Positions 35,344 to 44,141 of a stretch of 64,000 nt of DNA are shown piece by piece. Numbering within the stretch: position 1 is the first letter of the stretch; every line of letters begins with the position of its first letter. Source of the stretch: Streptomyces phaeofaciens (GTDB taxonomy: Bacteria; Actinomycetota; Actinomycetes; Streptomycetales; Streptomycetaceae); contig NZ_BMSA01000002.1 in the NCBI RefSeq assembly GCF_014648915.1, positions 620,001 to 684,000 on the forward strand, read 5' to 3'. A program made the translations under genes and the position numbers. Below the pieces are notes generated by a model. That model did not search any database. It was not told the DNA's origin and saw only the letters and a list, made by a program, of their open reading frames with translations.

Positions 35344-37832
35344 TGAGGCACCGCATCCGCGTCCCGGCGGCCGCCGCACCCCCGTTACGAGGGCACCTCC
35401 CCTTCTCCGACGCCCCCGGCGTCCCCGACCCCATCGAGGTGACCAGCCGCTGGCTCACCCGAGGCGGCCGCCCCTGGTTCCCGGTCTCCGGCGAGTTCCA
35501 CTACTCCCGCCACCCGGCCCGGCACTGGGAGGAGGAGCTGCTGAAGACGAAGGCGGCCGGAGTGACGGCGGTCGCCTCCTACGTCATCTGGATCCACCAC
35601 GAGGAGACCGAGGGCCGCATCCGCTTCGACGGCGACCGCGACCTGCGCCGCTTCGCCCGGCTCTGCGCCCGCCACGGCCTCGACTTCATCCCCAGGATCG
35701 GCCCCTGGGCCCACGCGGAGGTCCGCAACGGCGGCCTCCCGGACTGGGTCCTGGCCCGCACCACGGCGACCCGCACGGACGCCCCGGCGTACCTCTCCGC
35801 CGTACGCCCGTGGTTCGAGGCGATCGCCGCCCAGCTGCGCGGTCTGGAACGGGCGAACGGCGGCCCCGTCGTCGCCATCCAGATCGAGAACGAGCTGTAC
35901 GACCGCCCGGACCACCTGCTGACGCTGAAGCGCATGGCCCAGGAGGCCGGCCTGAGCGCCCCGCTGTGGACCTCGACGGCGTGGGGCGGGGTCCAGCTCC
36001 CGGGCGACGAACTCCTCCCGCTCTACGGCGGCTACCCGGAGGCGTTCTGGACGGAGTCCGACGCGGGCTGGCCGGACACCTGCCGCAAGCATTTCTTCTT
36101 CACCCACCAGCGCGACGACGAGGGCATCGGCGCCGACCTGCGCCCGACGACGGTTCGCGGCACGGACCCCGAGTCCCGCACGGCCCGTTTCCCGTGGGCG
36201 ACCTGCGAACTGGGCGGCGGCATGGCCGTGGCGTACCACCGTCGCCCGCGCGTCGACGCGCGGGACATCGGGGCCCTCGCCCTCACCAAGATCGGCTGCG
36301 GCTCGGTGTGGCAGGGCTACTACATGTTCCACGGCGGCACGAATCCCAAGGGCGAGCTGTCCACCCTCCAGGAGTCCCATGCCACCGCCTACCCCAACGA
36401 CCTCCCGGTCCTGACGTACGACTTCCAGGCGCCGCTCGGCGAGTACGGCCAGTACCGCCCGTCGTACGACGAACTGCGCCTTCAGCACCTGATGCTGGCG
36501 GACTTCGGCGCGACGCTGGCCCCGATGGAGTCGGCGCTGCCGGAGGCCGGTCCGCGGGACCAGCACGACCGGGACACCCTGCGCTGGGCGGTCCGTACGG
36601 ACGGCAGGGCGTCCGGCTTCCTCTTCGTCACGAACCACCAGCCGCACGAGCCGCTCCCGGACCACCCGGAGACCCGCTTCAGGGTGGAGTTCCCCGAGAG
36701 CGCACCCCTGACCCTGCCCAGCACCCCCGTGACGATCCCCGCGGGAGCCTACTTCTGCTGGCCCCTGCGCCTGGAGGTGGCGGGCCTCCGCGTGGACTGG
36801 GCCACGGCACAGCCGATCTGCACGGTCACCGACCCCGACCCCGATGGCGACGGCGACGCCGACCGCACGGTCCTGGTCCTGGCGGCGACGGACGGCATCG
36901 CACCGGAAGTCGCCCTGGACGCGAGCACGGTGAGATCGGTGGTCACCCCCGAGGGCGCCCGGACGACGGCCACCGAAGACCGCATCCTGATCACCGGCAT
37001 CACCCCGGGCACGAACGCACTGATCGAAGTGCAACTGGAGCCGGAGCCGACCACAGCCGCAACCACAGGGAAACCCGGCAGGGGCGCCGGAGACACCCCC
37101 CGAACCGTCGCGCTCCTCGTCCTGGACGCGGCAACGGCCCGTACAGCCTACCGGGGCGAGGCCTGGGGTGCGCAACGCCTGGTCCTCGCCACGGCCGGAG
37201 TGGTCTTCGACGAGCCGGCGGACGAGGTACGACTCCACACCCGCTCCCCGGCCGAGTCCGCGTCCCTCTCCGTCCTCCCCGCCCCGCACCACCCGCCGAC
37301 GGCCCCCGGAGCGACGGTGAAGGAGAGCCAGGACGGCGTCCTGACCCGCTACACCCTCCTCCCCGACCCGGAACTACCCACCACATCCACCACCCCCGCC
37401 CCCTCCACCCCCACCCTCACGCTCCTCACCAGACCGGGCCCGCCCCCCACCCCCGAAACGGGCCCCCTGAACCGCGCGAGCGCCCCGGCGGACCACCACT
37501 ACGACACCACCGCGGCCGTCTACCGAGTGGACCTCCCACCCGCGAGCACCACCCCGGAGGGCACCACCCTCCTCCGCCTTCACTGGACGGGGGACACGGC
37601 ACGGGCGTACGCAGGGGACGAGCTGGTGGCCGACCAGTTCTTCACGGGCCGCCCGTGGGACATGTCCCTGGACCGTCTCCCCTCGGGCACACCGCTGACG
37701 GTGAGGATCCTGCCCCTGGCCGCCGGGGCGAAGGTCCACATTCCGGAGGAGACCCCGGAGCCCGAGGTCGCGGAGGTCCGGGCGGCGGAGTTCGTGACAG
37801 TCCGAAGGTGGACGCTGCGCCAAACCCCTTGA
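35343..37832 (+). CDS. Second, larger GH35-type glycoside hydrolase
   Basis: An 829-residue GH35-related enzyme starting at a TGATG overlap with the first. It retains FPVSGEFHYSRHP, GGPVVAIQIENEL with the acid/base Glu, and CELGGGMAVAYHRRP with the likely nucleophile Glu, followed by MFHGGTNPKG. The C-terminal 400 residues form beta-rich domains with a Pro/Thr-rich linker near residue 690. It is strongly diverged from its neighbour and probably has a different linkage or substrate preference. No signal peptide. Confidence 0.88.
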   Translation: MRHRIRVPAAAAPPLRGHLPFSDAPGVPDPIEVTSRWLTRGGRPWFPVSGEFHYSRHPARHWEEELLKTKAAGVTAVASYVIWIHHEETEGRIRFDGDRDLRRFARLCARHGLDFIPRIGPWAHAEVRNGGLPDWVLARTTATRTDAPAYLSAVRPWFEAIAAQLRGLERANGGPVVAIQIENELYDRPDHLLTLKRMAQEAGLSAPLWTSTAWGGVQLPGDELLPLYGGYPEAFWTESDAGWPDTCRKHFFFTHQRDDEGIGADLRPTTVRGTDPESRTARFPWATCELGGGMAVAYHRRPRVDARDIGALALTKIGCGSVWQGYYMFHGGTNPKGELSTLQESHATAYPNDLPVLTYDFQAPLGEYGQYRPSYDELRLQHLMLADFGATLAPMESALPEAGPRDQHDRDTLRWAVRTDGRASGFLFVTNHQPHEPLPDHPETRFRVEFPESAPLTLPSTPVTIPAGAYFCWPLRLEVAGLRVDWATAQPICTVTDPDPDGDGDADRTVLVLAATDGIAPEVALDASTVRSVVTPEGARTTATEDRILITGITPGTNALIEVQLEPEPTTAATTGKPGRGAGDTPRTVALLVLDAATARTAYRGEAWGAQRLVLATAGVVFDEPADEVRLHTRSPAESASLSVLPAPHHPPTAPGATVKESQDGVLTRYTLLPDPELPTTSTTPAPSTPTLTLLTRPGPPPTPETGPLNRASAPADHHYDTTAAVYRVDLPPASTTPEGTTLLRLHWTGDTARAYAGDELVADQFFTGRPWDMSLDRLPSGTPLTVRILPLAAGAKVHIPEETPEPEVAEVRAAEFVTVRRWTLRQTP

Positions 37833-38117
37833 CCTCCACCCCCACCCACCCCACCCCCCACCCACCGATCCACCCCCTTCCACCCACCCACCCCCCTCCA
37901 CCCACCCCACCGATCCACCCCCTCCACCCCCGCTTTCCCCCTTCCGCCCCCGCCTCCCCGCCCCCGCCCGTGCCTCCCGGCCTATCCTGTGGGTCCCGCC
38001 GGGCAGGGCACGGCAGGGCCGGACAGAACCGGCCTGCTCCGCGCGGCACACGGCACACGGCACACTGCACCAGCCGGCAGACGCGAACACCAGGCCGAAG
38101 GAAGCGGAGCTCCCCCC
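37833..38117. other. C-rich intergenic tract before the LacI gene
   Basis: The first 100 bases are almost pure C with A and T, built from CCACCC units, so the minus strand is a run of GGGTGG blocks able to form G-quadruplexes. The remainder has short GGCACAC repeats. No gene, palindromic operator or clear promoter was seen. Confidence 0.6.
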
Positions 38118-39179
38118 ATGACCCCAAGCGCCGCCGACGGCCCGGCGACCAAGGGCCGCAGCCGCCGCAACTTCGCGGGCGCCCGTCCGGTGATGGACGA
38201 CGTGGCGAAGCTGGCCGGTGTCTCCAAGCAGACTGTGTCCCGGGTGCTCAACGACAACCCGGCCGTCCGCGCCGAGACCCGCGAGGCGGTCCTGGCGGCC
38301 ATGCGCACCCTCGGCTACCGCCCCAGCCGCAGTGCCCGTTCGCTGGCCAGCGGCCGTACCCGCATGCTCGGCGTGATCTCCTTCGACGCGGCCCGCTACG
38401 GTCCCGCCTCCACCCTCACCGCCATCAACACCGCGGCACAGGAGGCGGGTTACCTGCTCAGCTCGATCGCCCTGGACACGGCCGACAAGGACACGGTGCT
38501 CCAGGCCGCGGACCGGCTGTCGGCGGAGGGCGCGGACGGCGTGATCGCGATCGCCCCGCAGCTGTGGGTGGCCAGGGCCCTGGCGGAGGCCCGCCTGGAC
38601 ATCCCGCTGGTCGTCATGGACAACGACCTCGGCGACGGCACCCCCGTGGTCACCTCGGACGCCCGCACCGGCGCCCGCCTGGCCACTCGCCACCTCCTCT
38701 CCCTCGGCCACCCCACGGTCCGGCATGTGGCGGGCCCGACCGGATGGACCTCGGCGGACCGCCGCGCGGAGAGCTGGCGGGACACGCTGAAGGCGGCCGG
38801 GGCCGAGATCCCCGCCCCCCTGATCGGGGACTGGAGCGCCGACTCCGGCTACGACCTGGGCCGCGAGCTGGCGAAGGACCCCACCGTCACCGCGATCTTC
38901 GCGTCGAACGACCAGATGGCCCTGGGCGTCCTGCGCGCCCTGCACGAGGCGGGCCGCCGGGTCCCCGAGGACGTGAGCGTGGTCGGCTACGACGACATTC
39001 CGGAGGCGGCCCACTTCCTCCCGCCGCTCACCACCGTCCGTACGGACTTCACCGACATCGGCACCCGCTCCCTGCACGTCCTTCTGCGCCGCATCGACGA
39101 CGCGTCGCCGCCCGAGCCGCCCCTGACCCTCGTACCCGTGGAACTGCGCGTCCGCCACAGCACCCGGCCGGCCGGCTGA
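38118..39179 (+). CDS. LacI-family transcriptional regulator
   Basis: A 353-residue repressor. The start ATG at 38118 has GGAG nine bases upstream. The N-terminal helix-turn-helix and hinge are canonical (MDDVAKLAGVSKQTVSRVLN, residues about 25-44, then TLGYRPSRSARSLASG), followed by the periplasmic-binding-like sugar-sensing domain. It is the last gene of the transporter/GH35 set and most likely binds the palindrome in the transporter promoter, releasing it when a galactoside-derived inducer is present. Confidence 0.92.
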   Translation: MTPSAADGPATKGRSRRNFAGARPVMDDVAKLAGVSKQTVSRVLNDNPAVRAETREAVLAAMRTLGYRPSRSARSLASGRTRMLGVISFDAARYGPASTLTAINTAAQEAGYLLSSIALDTADKDTVLQAADRLSAEGADGVIAIAPQLWVARALAEARLDIPLVVMDNDLGDGTPVVTSDARTGARLATRHLLSLGHPTVRHVAGPTGWTSADRRAESWRDTLKAAGAEIPAPLIGDWSADSGYDLGRELAKDPTVTAIFASNDQMALGVLRALHEAGRRVPEDVSVVGYDDIPEAAHFLPPLTTVRTDFTDIGTRSLHVLLRRIDDASPPEPPLTLVPVELRVRHSTRPAG

Positions 39180-39347
39180 GGCGCCGCCCGTCCGCTTCGA
39201 TTCGTTCACCCGTACGACGCACACCCGCTCGGCACCTGCGCGTGCGTGGACCCCGCACCTGTCGGGTACATCACGCCCACGGCACACCCCCACGGCATAA
39301 CCACCGGATACCCGAGGCGAACTCGCCGTCCGAGGCCAGGAGGAACC

Positions 39348-40745
39348 ATGCCCGAGCCGCACCTCATGGACCAGGCGGACCAGACAGACCACGTGCACCA
39401 CACGCACCACACGGACCAGCCGAATCCCACGCCCCCGCCGAACCAGGCGCCCCCGCCGAACCAGGCGCCCCCGCCATACCAGGCGGACCCACCGGACCAG
39501 GCGGACCCGGCGACGTCCGTCCTCCACCGCAACCGCGCCGAACTCCTTGCCGCGCTGGGCTCCATCGCCACGCAGGAGGCCGCCACCGCGGAGTTCGACA
39601 GCTCTCTAGCCGCCCTGCGCGGCGCCCGCGCGGAGATCGACGCCCACCGCCCGCGCGCCATCACGGAACTGGGCGTCTTCCTCCCTTCCAACAACATCCT
39701 CTACTCGTACGTCCTCTTCGGACTGATACCGAGCCGGTTCGCGCAGCGCATCGTGATGCGGCCGTCCCGCAGGGTGGGGGAGGAGTCGAGGGAGATACAC
39801 CGCATCATCACCTCCGACCCCGCGTTCCGGAACCACCACCCCATCGACCTCACCGACGTGACGCAACGTCAATTCATCGCGCGCTGCGCCCGGTCGGAGG
39901 CCGTGGTCTTCAACGGCCGCCCGGAGAACGCCCAGGACGTCGGCGGACGCCTGCCGTCCCGCACCCTCCTCCTCGCCTTCGGCTCCGGCCCGAACCCGAT
40001 CGTCGTCGGTCCCGATGCCGAACTCTCCACCGCCGCCCGGGACATCGTCCGCACCCGCACCCACAACTCCGGCCAGGACTGCCTCTGCCCCGATGTCGTC
40101 TTCGCCCACCACACGATCGCGGACGACCTCCTCACGGCCCTGCGCGAGGCGCTCCGCGCGGTACCGGTCGGCCCCCTGACCGACCCGGCCACCAGCGTGG
40201 GCCCCCTGTGCTACCCGGACGCCGTACGCCAGGCGGCCGCCTTCCTCGAAGCCCACCGTGACCGCGTCCGGGAGGGCGGCACCACCGACCACCGCGCCGG
40301 CCTCATCACCCCCACCCTCCTCGACCTGGCCTGGGACGACTCCTTCTTACCCCCCGAGTTCTTCGCCCCCGTCGTCTGCGTGATGCGCTACACCGCCGCC
40401 GCGGACGTCCTGCGCTGGCTGCACACCCCGGCGGAACGCCGCAGAGGCATGTACGTCTCGCTCTACGGCGAACCCGGACTCCACCCCACCCCTATCCACC
40501 CCACCCCCACCCACCCCTCTCATCACCCCCACCCCTCCATCCACCCCTCCCCCCACCCCCGGCTCGGCACCAGCGTGGCCCTGGACTCCCGCACCGCCCT
40601 GGACGCCGAGAACGGCAACGAGCCTCTCGGCGGCTACGGCCCGGACGCCGCCCACGTACGCGCCCACGGCACACTCTCGGCCCGCCCCCTCCTCCTCTCG
40701 GCCGAACTCGGCAGGACCCGCCCCGAGGAAGGACCCCGAGCATGA
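39348..40745 (+). CDS. Aldehyde dehydrogenase-like protein with missing general base
   Basis: A 465-residue ALDH-superfamily protein starting at the ATG at 39348 behind AGGAGGAA. The catalytic Cys motif is present (HNSGQDCLCP, about residue 240), as is VLKPS-like IVMRPSRR. The segment that normally reads ELGGK is FGSGPNPIVVG, so the general-base Glu is missing, as in acyl-thioester reductases. The N-terminus has His/Asp-rich and PPPNQA repeats from an 18 bp tandem repeat (39431-39502), and a His/Pro insert (about 379-406) comes from a CACCC tract. The stop overlaps the TPP-enzyme start. Confidence 0.7.
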   Translation: MPEPHLMDQADQTDHVHHTHHTDQPNPTPPPNQAPPPNQAPPPYQADPPDQADPATSVLHRNRAELLAALGSIATQEAATAEFDSSLAALRGARAEIDAHRPRAITELGVFLPSNNILYSYVLFGLIPSRFAQRIVMRPSRRVGEESREIHRIITSDPAFRNHHPIDLTDVTQRQFIARCARSEAVVFNGRPENAQDVGGRLPSRTLLLAFGSGPNPIVVGPDAELSTAARDIVRTRTHNSGQDCLCPDVVFAHHTIADDLLTALREALRAVPVGPLTDPATSVGPLCYPDAVRQAAAFLEAHRDRVREGGTTDHRAGLITPTLLDLAWDDSFLPPEFFAPVVCVMRYTAAADVLRWLHTPAERRRGMYVSLYGEPGLHPTPIHPTPTHPSHHPHPSIHPSPHPRLGTSVALDSRTALDAENGNEPLGGYGPDAAHVRAHGTLSARPLLLSAELGRTRPEEGPRA

Positions 40746-42430
40746 CGACCGGCCGCCCCGCTCACCCGCACCGCCCCGGCTGCTGGCACACCGTGGCACG
40801 CACCCTCGCCCACTCCGGCGTACGCCGCGTCTTCGGCCTGCCCTCCGACGAGCCGGGCCTGCTGGACGCGGCCTCGGCCGTCCCCGGCCTCGACGTCACG
40901 GTCATCGGCGACCAGCGCACGGCCGCCTGCGCGGCGACCGGCTACGCCCTCACCGCCCGCGAACCCACCGTCCTGGCCCTCAGTTCCGGCCCCAGCTTCA
41001 CCAACGCGCTGGCCGGCCTCCTGGAGGCGTCCTCCCTCTCCGTACCCCTGGTGGTGATCACGACCGCCGTCCCGAGGGAGAACACCGGCCGCGGGGCGTT
41101 CCAGTACGTCGACCAGCTCGCCATGATCGACCGCCTGGCCGGGTGGACCCACCGCGCGGACCACCCGGACCATGTCGCCTGGGCCGTACGCCAGGCGGTC
41201 CACCGGGCGGTGAACGGCCGCCCGGACGTGACGGTCCTGGAGATCGCGGACGAACTGACCGGGTCGGAGCCCGAGGAGCCACCCGTCCCCCTCCCGGTAC
41301 GGCACCTGCGTACGCTCCCGCCCCCGGACGACCTGGACGAGGCGGCCGAGGCGCTGCGCAAGGCCCACCGCCCCCTGATCGTGGCCGGCGGCGGCACCCG
41401 CTGGCCGCACGACCTCCAGGGCGTGGAGGAACTGGCCGACCTTCTGGAAGCCCCCGTCTTCACCACGGCGGCCGGCCGCGGGGCCGTCGACGAACGCCAC
41501 CCGCGCTCCTTCGGACTCCTCGGCCTCTACACCACGCCCCCGGCCACCGACCTCCTCGAATCGGCGGACACGATCCTCGTCCTCGGCTCCAAACTGGAGG
41601 AGACGGCCCGTATGGGCTGGACGTCCTGGCGGACGGCACCGGTCATCCAGGTGGACCGGTCACCGGTCGCCTTCGGAGAGGGCTGCCCGGTGGCCCACCC
41701 GCTCCTGGGCGACGTACATCTGGCCGTACCGGAGCTGAGCACCCGCCTGAGAAGCCGTCCCCGTACCCCGCACCCCGAGGCGGAGGCCTGGACCGGCCTC
41801 CAGCACCGGGTCGCCGCAGCGCAGCGGGTCCACACGGAGGCGGACTTCGCGACCTCCCCGGTACGCGCCACCCTGCGCGCGCTGTCGCGGATCCTCGGCC
41901 CGCACACCCTCCTGGTCCAGGAGAACGGCCTGCACGACATCTGGACCTACCACTACCCGGTCCTCACGGTCGCCCATGGCGCACGCCCGGTCTGCCCCGG
42001 AGAACAGACGATGATGGGCTTCGGCGCGGGCGCCTCCATCGGCGCCGCCCTGGCCCGCCCCGACGAGCCGGTCGTCCTGGTCACCGGAGACAGCGCGCTG
42101 CGCCTCGGCGTCGGCGCCCTGGACGCGCTGCGCCACCACGCCCTCGGCGTGATCGTCGTCGTCCTCGACAACCAGGGCTTCGGCTGGCCCCGCCGGCTGC
42201 GCGCCGGAGCGGACGGACCCCACATCGGCACGTCGTGGGACCCGGACGCCCCGGCCGACCACCTGGCGAGGGCCTTCGGCGGCCATGGCACGACGGTCCA
42301 CGACGAGGAGTCCCTGGACACGGCCCTCCACCAGGCCGGACACCGGGCCCGCGAAGGCCGCTTCTCCCTGATCAGGGTCCCGGTCCCGGACGACGACGTA
42401 CCGCTGGGGATCGAGGCGGCGGGCTACTGA
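40742..42430 (+). CDS. Thiamine-pyrophosphate-dependent enzyme (acetolactate synthase-like)
   Basis: A 562-residue TPP enzyme of the acetolactate synthase/benzoylformate decarboxylase group, translationally coupled to the ALDH-like gene by an ATGA overlap. The cofactor motif runs from GDSALRLG to VVLDNQGFGW. The N-terminal catalytic position, usually HEQxA with an essential Glu, reads GDQRTAACAATGYA, so Asp replaces Glu. All three domains are present. The pair suggests a two-step conversion, such as decarboxylation or C-C chemistry plus redox of an aldehyde or thioester; the substrate is unknown. Confidence 0.82.
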   Translation: MTTGRPAHPHRPGCWHTVARTLAHSGVRRVFGLPSDEPGLLDAASAVPGLDVTVIGDQRTAACAATGYALTAREPTVLALSSGPSFTNALAGLLEASSLSVPLVVITTAVPRENTGRGAFQYVDQLAMIDRLAGWTHRADHPDHVAWAVRQAVHRAVNGRPDVTVLEIADELTGSEPEEPPVPLPVRHLRTLPPPDDLDEAAEALRKAHRPLIVAGGGTRWPHDLQGVEELADLLEAPVFTTAAGRGAVDERHPRSFGLLGLYTTPPATDLLESADTILVLGSKLEETARMGWTSWRTAPVIQVDRSPVAFGEGCPVAHPLLGDVHLAVPELSTRLRSRPRTPHPEAEAWTGLQHRVAAAQRVHTEADFATSPVRATLRALSRILGPHTLLVQENGLHDIWTYHYPVLTVAHGARPVCPGEQTMMGFGAGASIGAALARPDEPVVLVTGDSALRLGVGALDALRHHALGVIVVVLDNQGFGWPRRLRAGADGPHIGTSWDPDAPADHLARAFGGHGTTVHDEESLDTALHQAGHRAREGRFSLIRVPVPDDDVPLGIEAAGY

Positions 42431-42495
42431 CGACGACCGTGCGCCAGAAGGCCAGCGGGCCGAAGGGCCGGACGGCAGGGGGCGGGGCGGCGGCC

Positions 42496-43164
42496 CTACG
42501 CGTCAGGGTAGGCGTCGTGCCAGCTCCACCACTCGTACGGCGGGGTCTGGGGGTACCCCTCGGGCGAGTCCTCCCACTGCTCCTGCCGCCCGAGGGCGGT
42601 CATGTCGAGGTAGCTCCAGGTACTGCCGAGCGCCTCGTCACCGCGGGCGTTGATGAAGTACGTACGGAACACCCGGTCGCCGTCCCGGATGAACGCGTTC
42701 GTGCCGTGCCACTCGTCCACCCCGAAGTCGGCGTCGAAGCCGTCGGTGAGCGTGTACCAGGGCATCGTCCAGCCCATGCGCGCCTTCACCCGCTCGATGT
42801 CCGCCTGCGGCGCACGGGAGACGAAGACGAGGGTGGTGTCCCGGGCGTGCAGATGCGCGAGGTGCCCCACATGATCGGCGACCATCGAGCACCCCACACA
42901 CGCGTGCTCGGGCCACCCGTTCACCCCGGGTTCGAGGAAGGCCCGGTACACGACCAGTTGCCGGCGCCCGTCGAACAGCCCCGCCAGGTCGACGCGCCCC
43001 TCGGCCCCCTCGAAGGCGTACGCCTTCTCCACCGCGGTCCACGGCATCCGGCGCCGCTCGGCGGCCAGGGCGTCCCGCTCACGGGTCAGCCGTTTCTCCT
43101 CGGCCAGCATCCGCTGCCGGGCAGCCTCCCACTCCTCCGCCGACACGACCGGACGCATCTCCAT
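42496..43164 (-). CDS. DUF899 family thioredoxin-like protein
   Basis: A 222-residue protein of the DUF899 family. The ATG at 43164 follows a GGGAGGTGA ribosome site. Typical blocks are RLTRERDALAAERRRMPW, DLFDGRRQLVVYR-like LAGLFDGRRQLVVYR, CVGCSMVADHVGHLAHL with a CxxC, and WYTLTDGFDADFGV. The family has a thioredoxin-like fold with unknown substrate. It is convergent with the TPP-enzyme gene. Confidence 0.88.
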   Translation of the reverse strand: MEMRPVVSAEEWEAARQRMLAEEKRLTRERDALAAERRRMPWTAVEKAYAFEGAEGRVDLAGLFDGRRQLVVYRAFLEPGVNGWPEHACVGCSMVADHVGHLAHLHARDTTLVFVSRAPQADIERVKARMGWTMPWYTLTDGFDADFGVDEWHGTNAFIRDGDRVFRTYFINARGDEALGSTWSYLDMTALGRQEQWEDSPEGYPQTPPYEWWSWHDAYPDA

Positions 43165-43347
43165 ACCGACCTCACCTCCCGGCCCCCTCCCTCCAGAGTC
43201 GACCGCCGGACCGCCGCACGCATGTCCACGGACTCCCGCACGCACGCGTACGGACTGCTACACGCACGCGTACGGGCTGCCGGCTGCCACAGCCCACGCA
43301 CGGGCCGCCGCAGACGCGTCCGCCGGCCACAGGTCCGCCCGACACAA

Positions 43348-43413
43348 AAGACCCCACCCTCAGCGTTTCCGCTGGTGACGGGGTCTTGGGCACCTCATGG
43401 AGGGTGCGGTTGC
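43348..43413 (-). terminator. Diverged copy of the tRNA-Arg downstream hairpins
   Basis: AAGACCCC ... GGGGTCTT (43348-43387) encloses CTCAGCG ... CGCTG, followed by a GCACC ... GGTGC hairpin. Over the first 40 bases about 34 match the hairpin at 50091-50130 next to tRNA-Arg. It may be an att-site relic or a terminator of a lost tRNA-linked unit. Confidence 0.55.
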
Positions 43414-43671
43414 GGCTGAGGCCGCTGCCGGGGTCGTTCGCGACGGATGTCGGGGGACGTCGTCCACGCACGATCCGTGGACGGTCGTCGATGGTGCCGA
43501 GGTCCGGGAACCTGCGGCGCAGGTGGTTCGGGTCCGGGCGCGAAGGTGATTCCCGGCTGTCAGCCGGAGCCCCACCCAGGGGACCAGGCGCAGGCCGTGG
43601 AACGGCGGCGGAGCGGGCCCCTGGCATGGCAAGGCGTGGCCGGCTGTCGAGCCACGGTCACAGGTGGGAGT

Positions 43672-43863
43672 CAGCCGGTCGTGCGTCGAGCCGCGCCCAG
43701 GCCGGAGACGGACGCTTGCCCGTCCTCGAGCAGGAAGCTCTCGTCCTCCCCGAAGTCCGGGGCATGGAAGGGGTTGGTGGCCGGAGGCGGCGATGCCGCG
43801 GCGGCGCGCCGGGGCGCCCCTTCCGGAGCGGAGAACAGCGAGGTCAGATCGATGAGAGGTCTC
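43672..43863 (-). pseudogene. 3' fragment of an unknown gene
   Basis: A minus-strand frame reads GRPLIDLTSLFSAPEGAP and then NPFHAPDFGEDESFLLEDG before a stop at 43672. The composition is acidic and protein-like, but there is no start codon: the frame runs back to the stop of the next upstream gene at 43920. It looks like the C-terminal end of a lost gene. The family was not recognised. Confidence 0.35.
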
Positions 43864-43919
43864 CCATTCGTGACAGGTCCCGGAAGGGACCCGGCGTGCC
43901 GTGACCGGGCACAGCGGTT

Positions 43920-44141
43920 TTACAGCTTGGTCATCTTGGAGTACGGGCTCAAGATCCGCATCTGGGCGGAGCCGAAATCGACGAGCGCGGCGATGCCGTC
44001 CTCGATACCGATCACCCGGCCGAGGCCGTACATGTCATGCGTGACCTGGTCGCCCACGGCGAAGTGCTTCGGCGGTGGAGCGGCCGGGGCCTTGAAGGGA
44101 CTGGTCGGCAAGTGACGCTTCGGTGCAGCAGGCTTTGTCAT
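43920..44141 (-). CDS. Small CarD/KOW-like conserved protein
   Basis: A 73-residue protein from an ATG at 44141. After a basic, Pro/Ala-rich start, it has HFAVGDQVTHDMYGLGRVIGIEDG and ALVDFGSAQMRIL, a small beta-barrel pattern like the RNA-polymerase-interacting region of CarD/TRCF proteins. I recall close relatives in many Streptomyces, where the function is undefined. A transcription-related role is inferred only from the fold. Confidence 0.7.
   Translation of the reverse strand: MTKPAAPKRHLPTSPFKAPAAPPPKHFAVGDQVTHDMYGLGRVIGIEDGIAALVDFGSAQMRILSPYSKMTKL

Larger units (their letters stand above)
43165..43919. other. Gene-poor accessory region
   Basis: About 755 bp without an intact gene. 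It holds a 23 bp tandem repeat around 43238-43280 (CACGCACGCGTACGG units), the diverged tRNA-side hairpin copy at 43348-43413, and a 3' gene fragment at 43672-43863. This is the left edge of the accessory region that ends at tRNA-Arg. Confidence 0.6.

Noticed and set aside
35810..40261. A 1,483-codon open frame on the plus strand
   Set aside because: It runs out of frame through the second GH35, lacI and the ALDH-like gene, all with clear motifs; the translation is low-complexity.
28761..43164. Secondary-metabolite biosynthetic cluster
   Set aside because: No PKS, NRPS or terpene synthase; the enzymes present fit carbohydrate and general metabolism.
43386..43904. A 172-codon plus-strand frame in the accessory region
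   Set aside because: Arg/Gly-rich composition, starts inside the hairpin copy and lacks a ribosome site.
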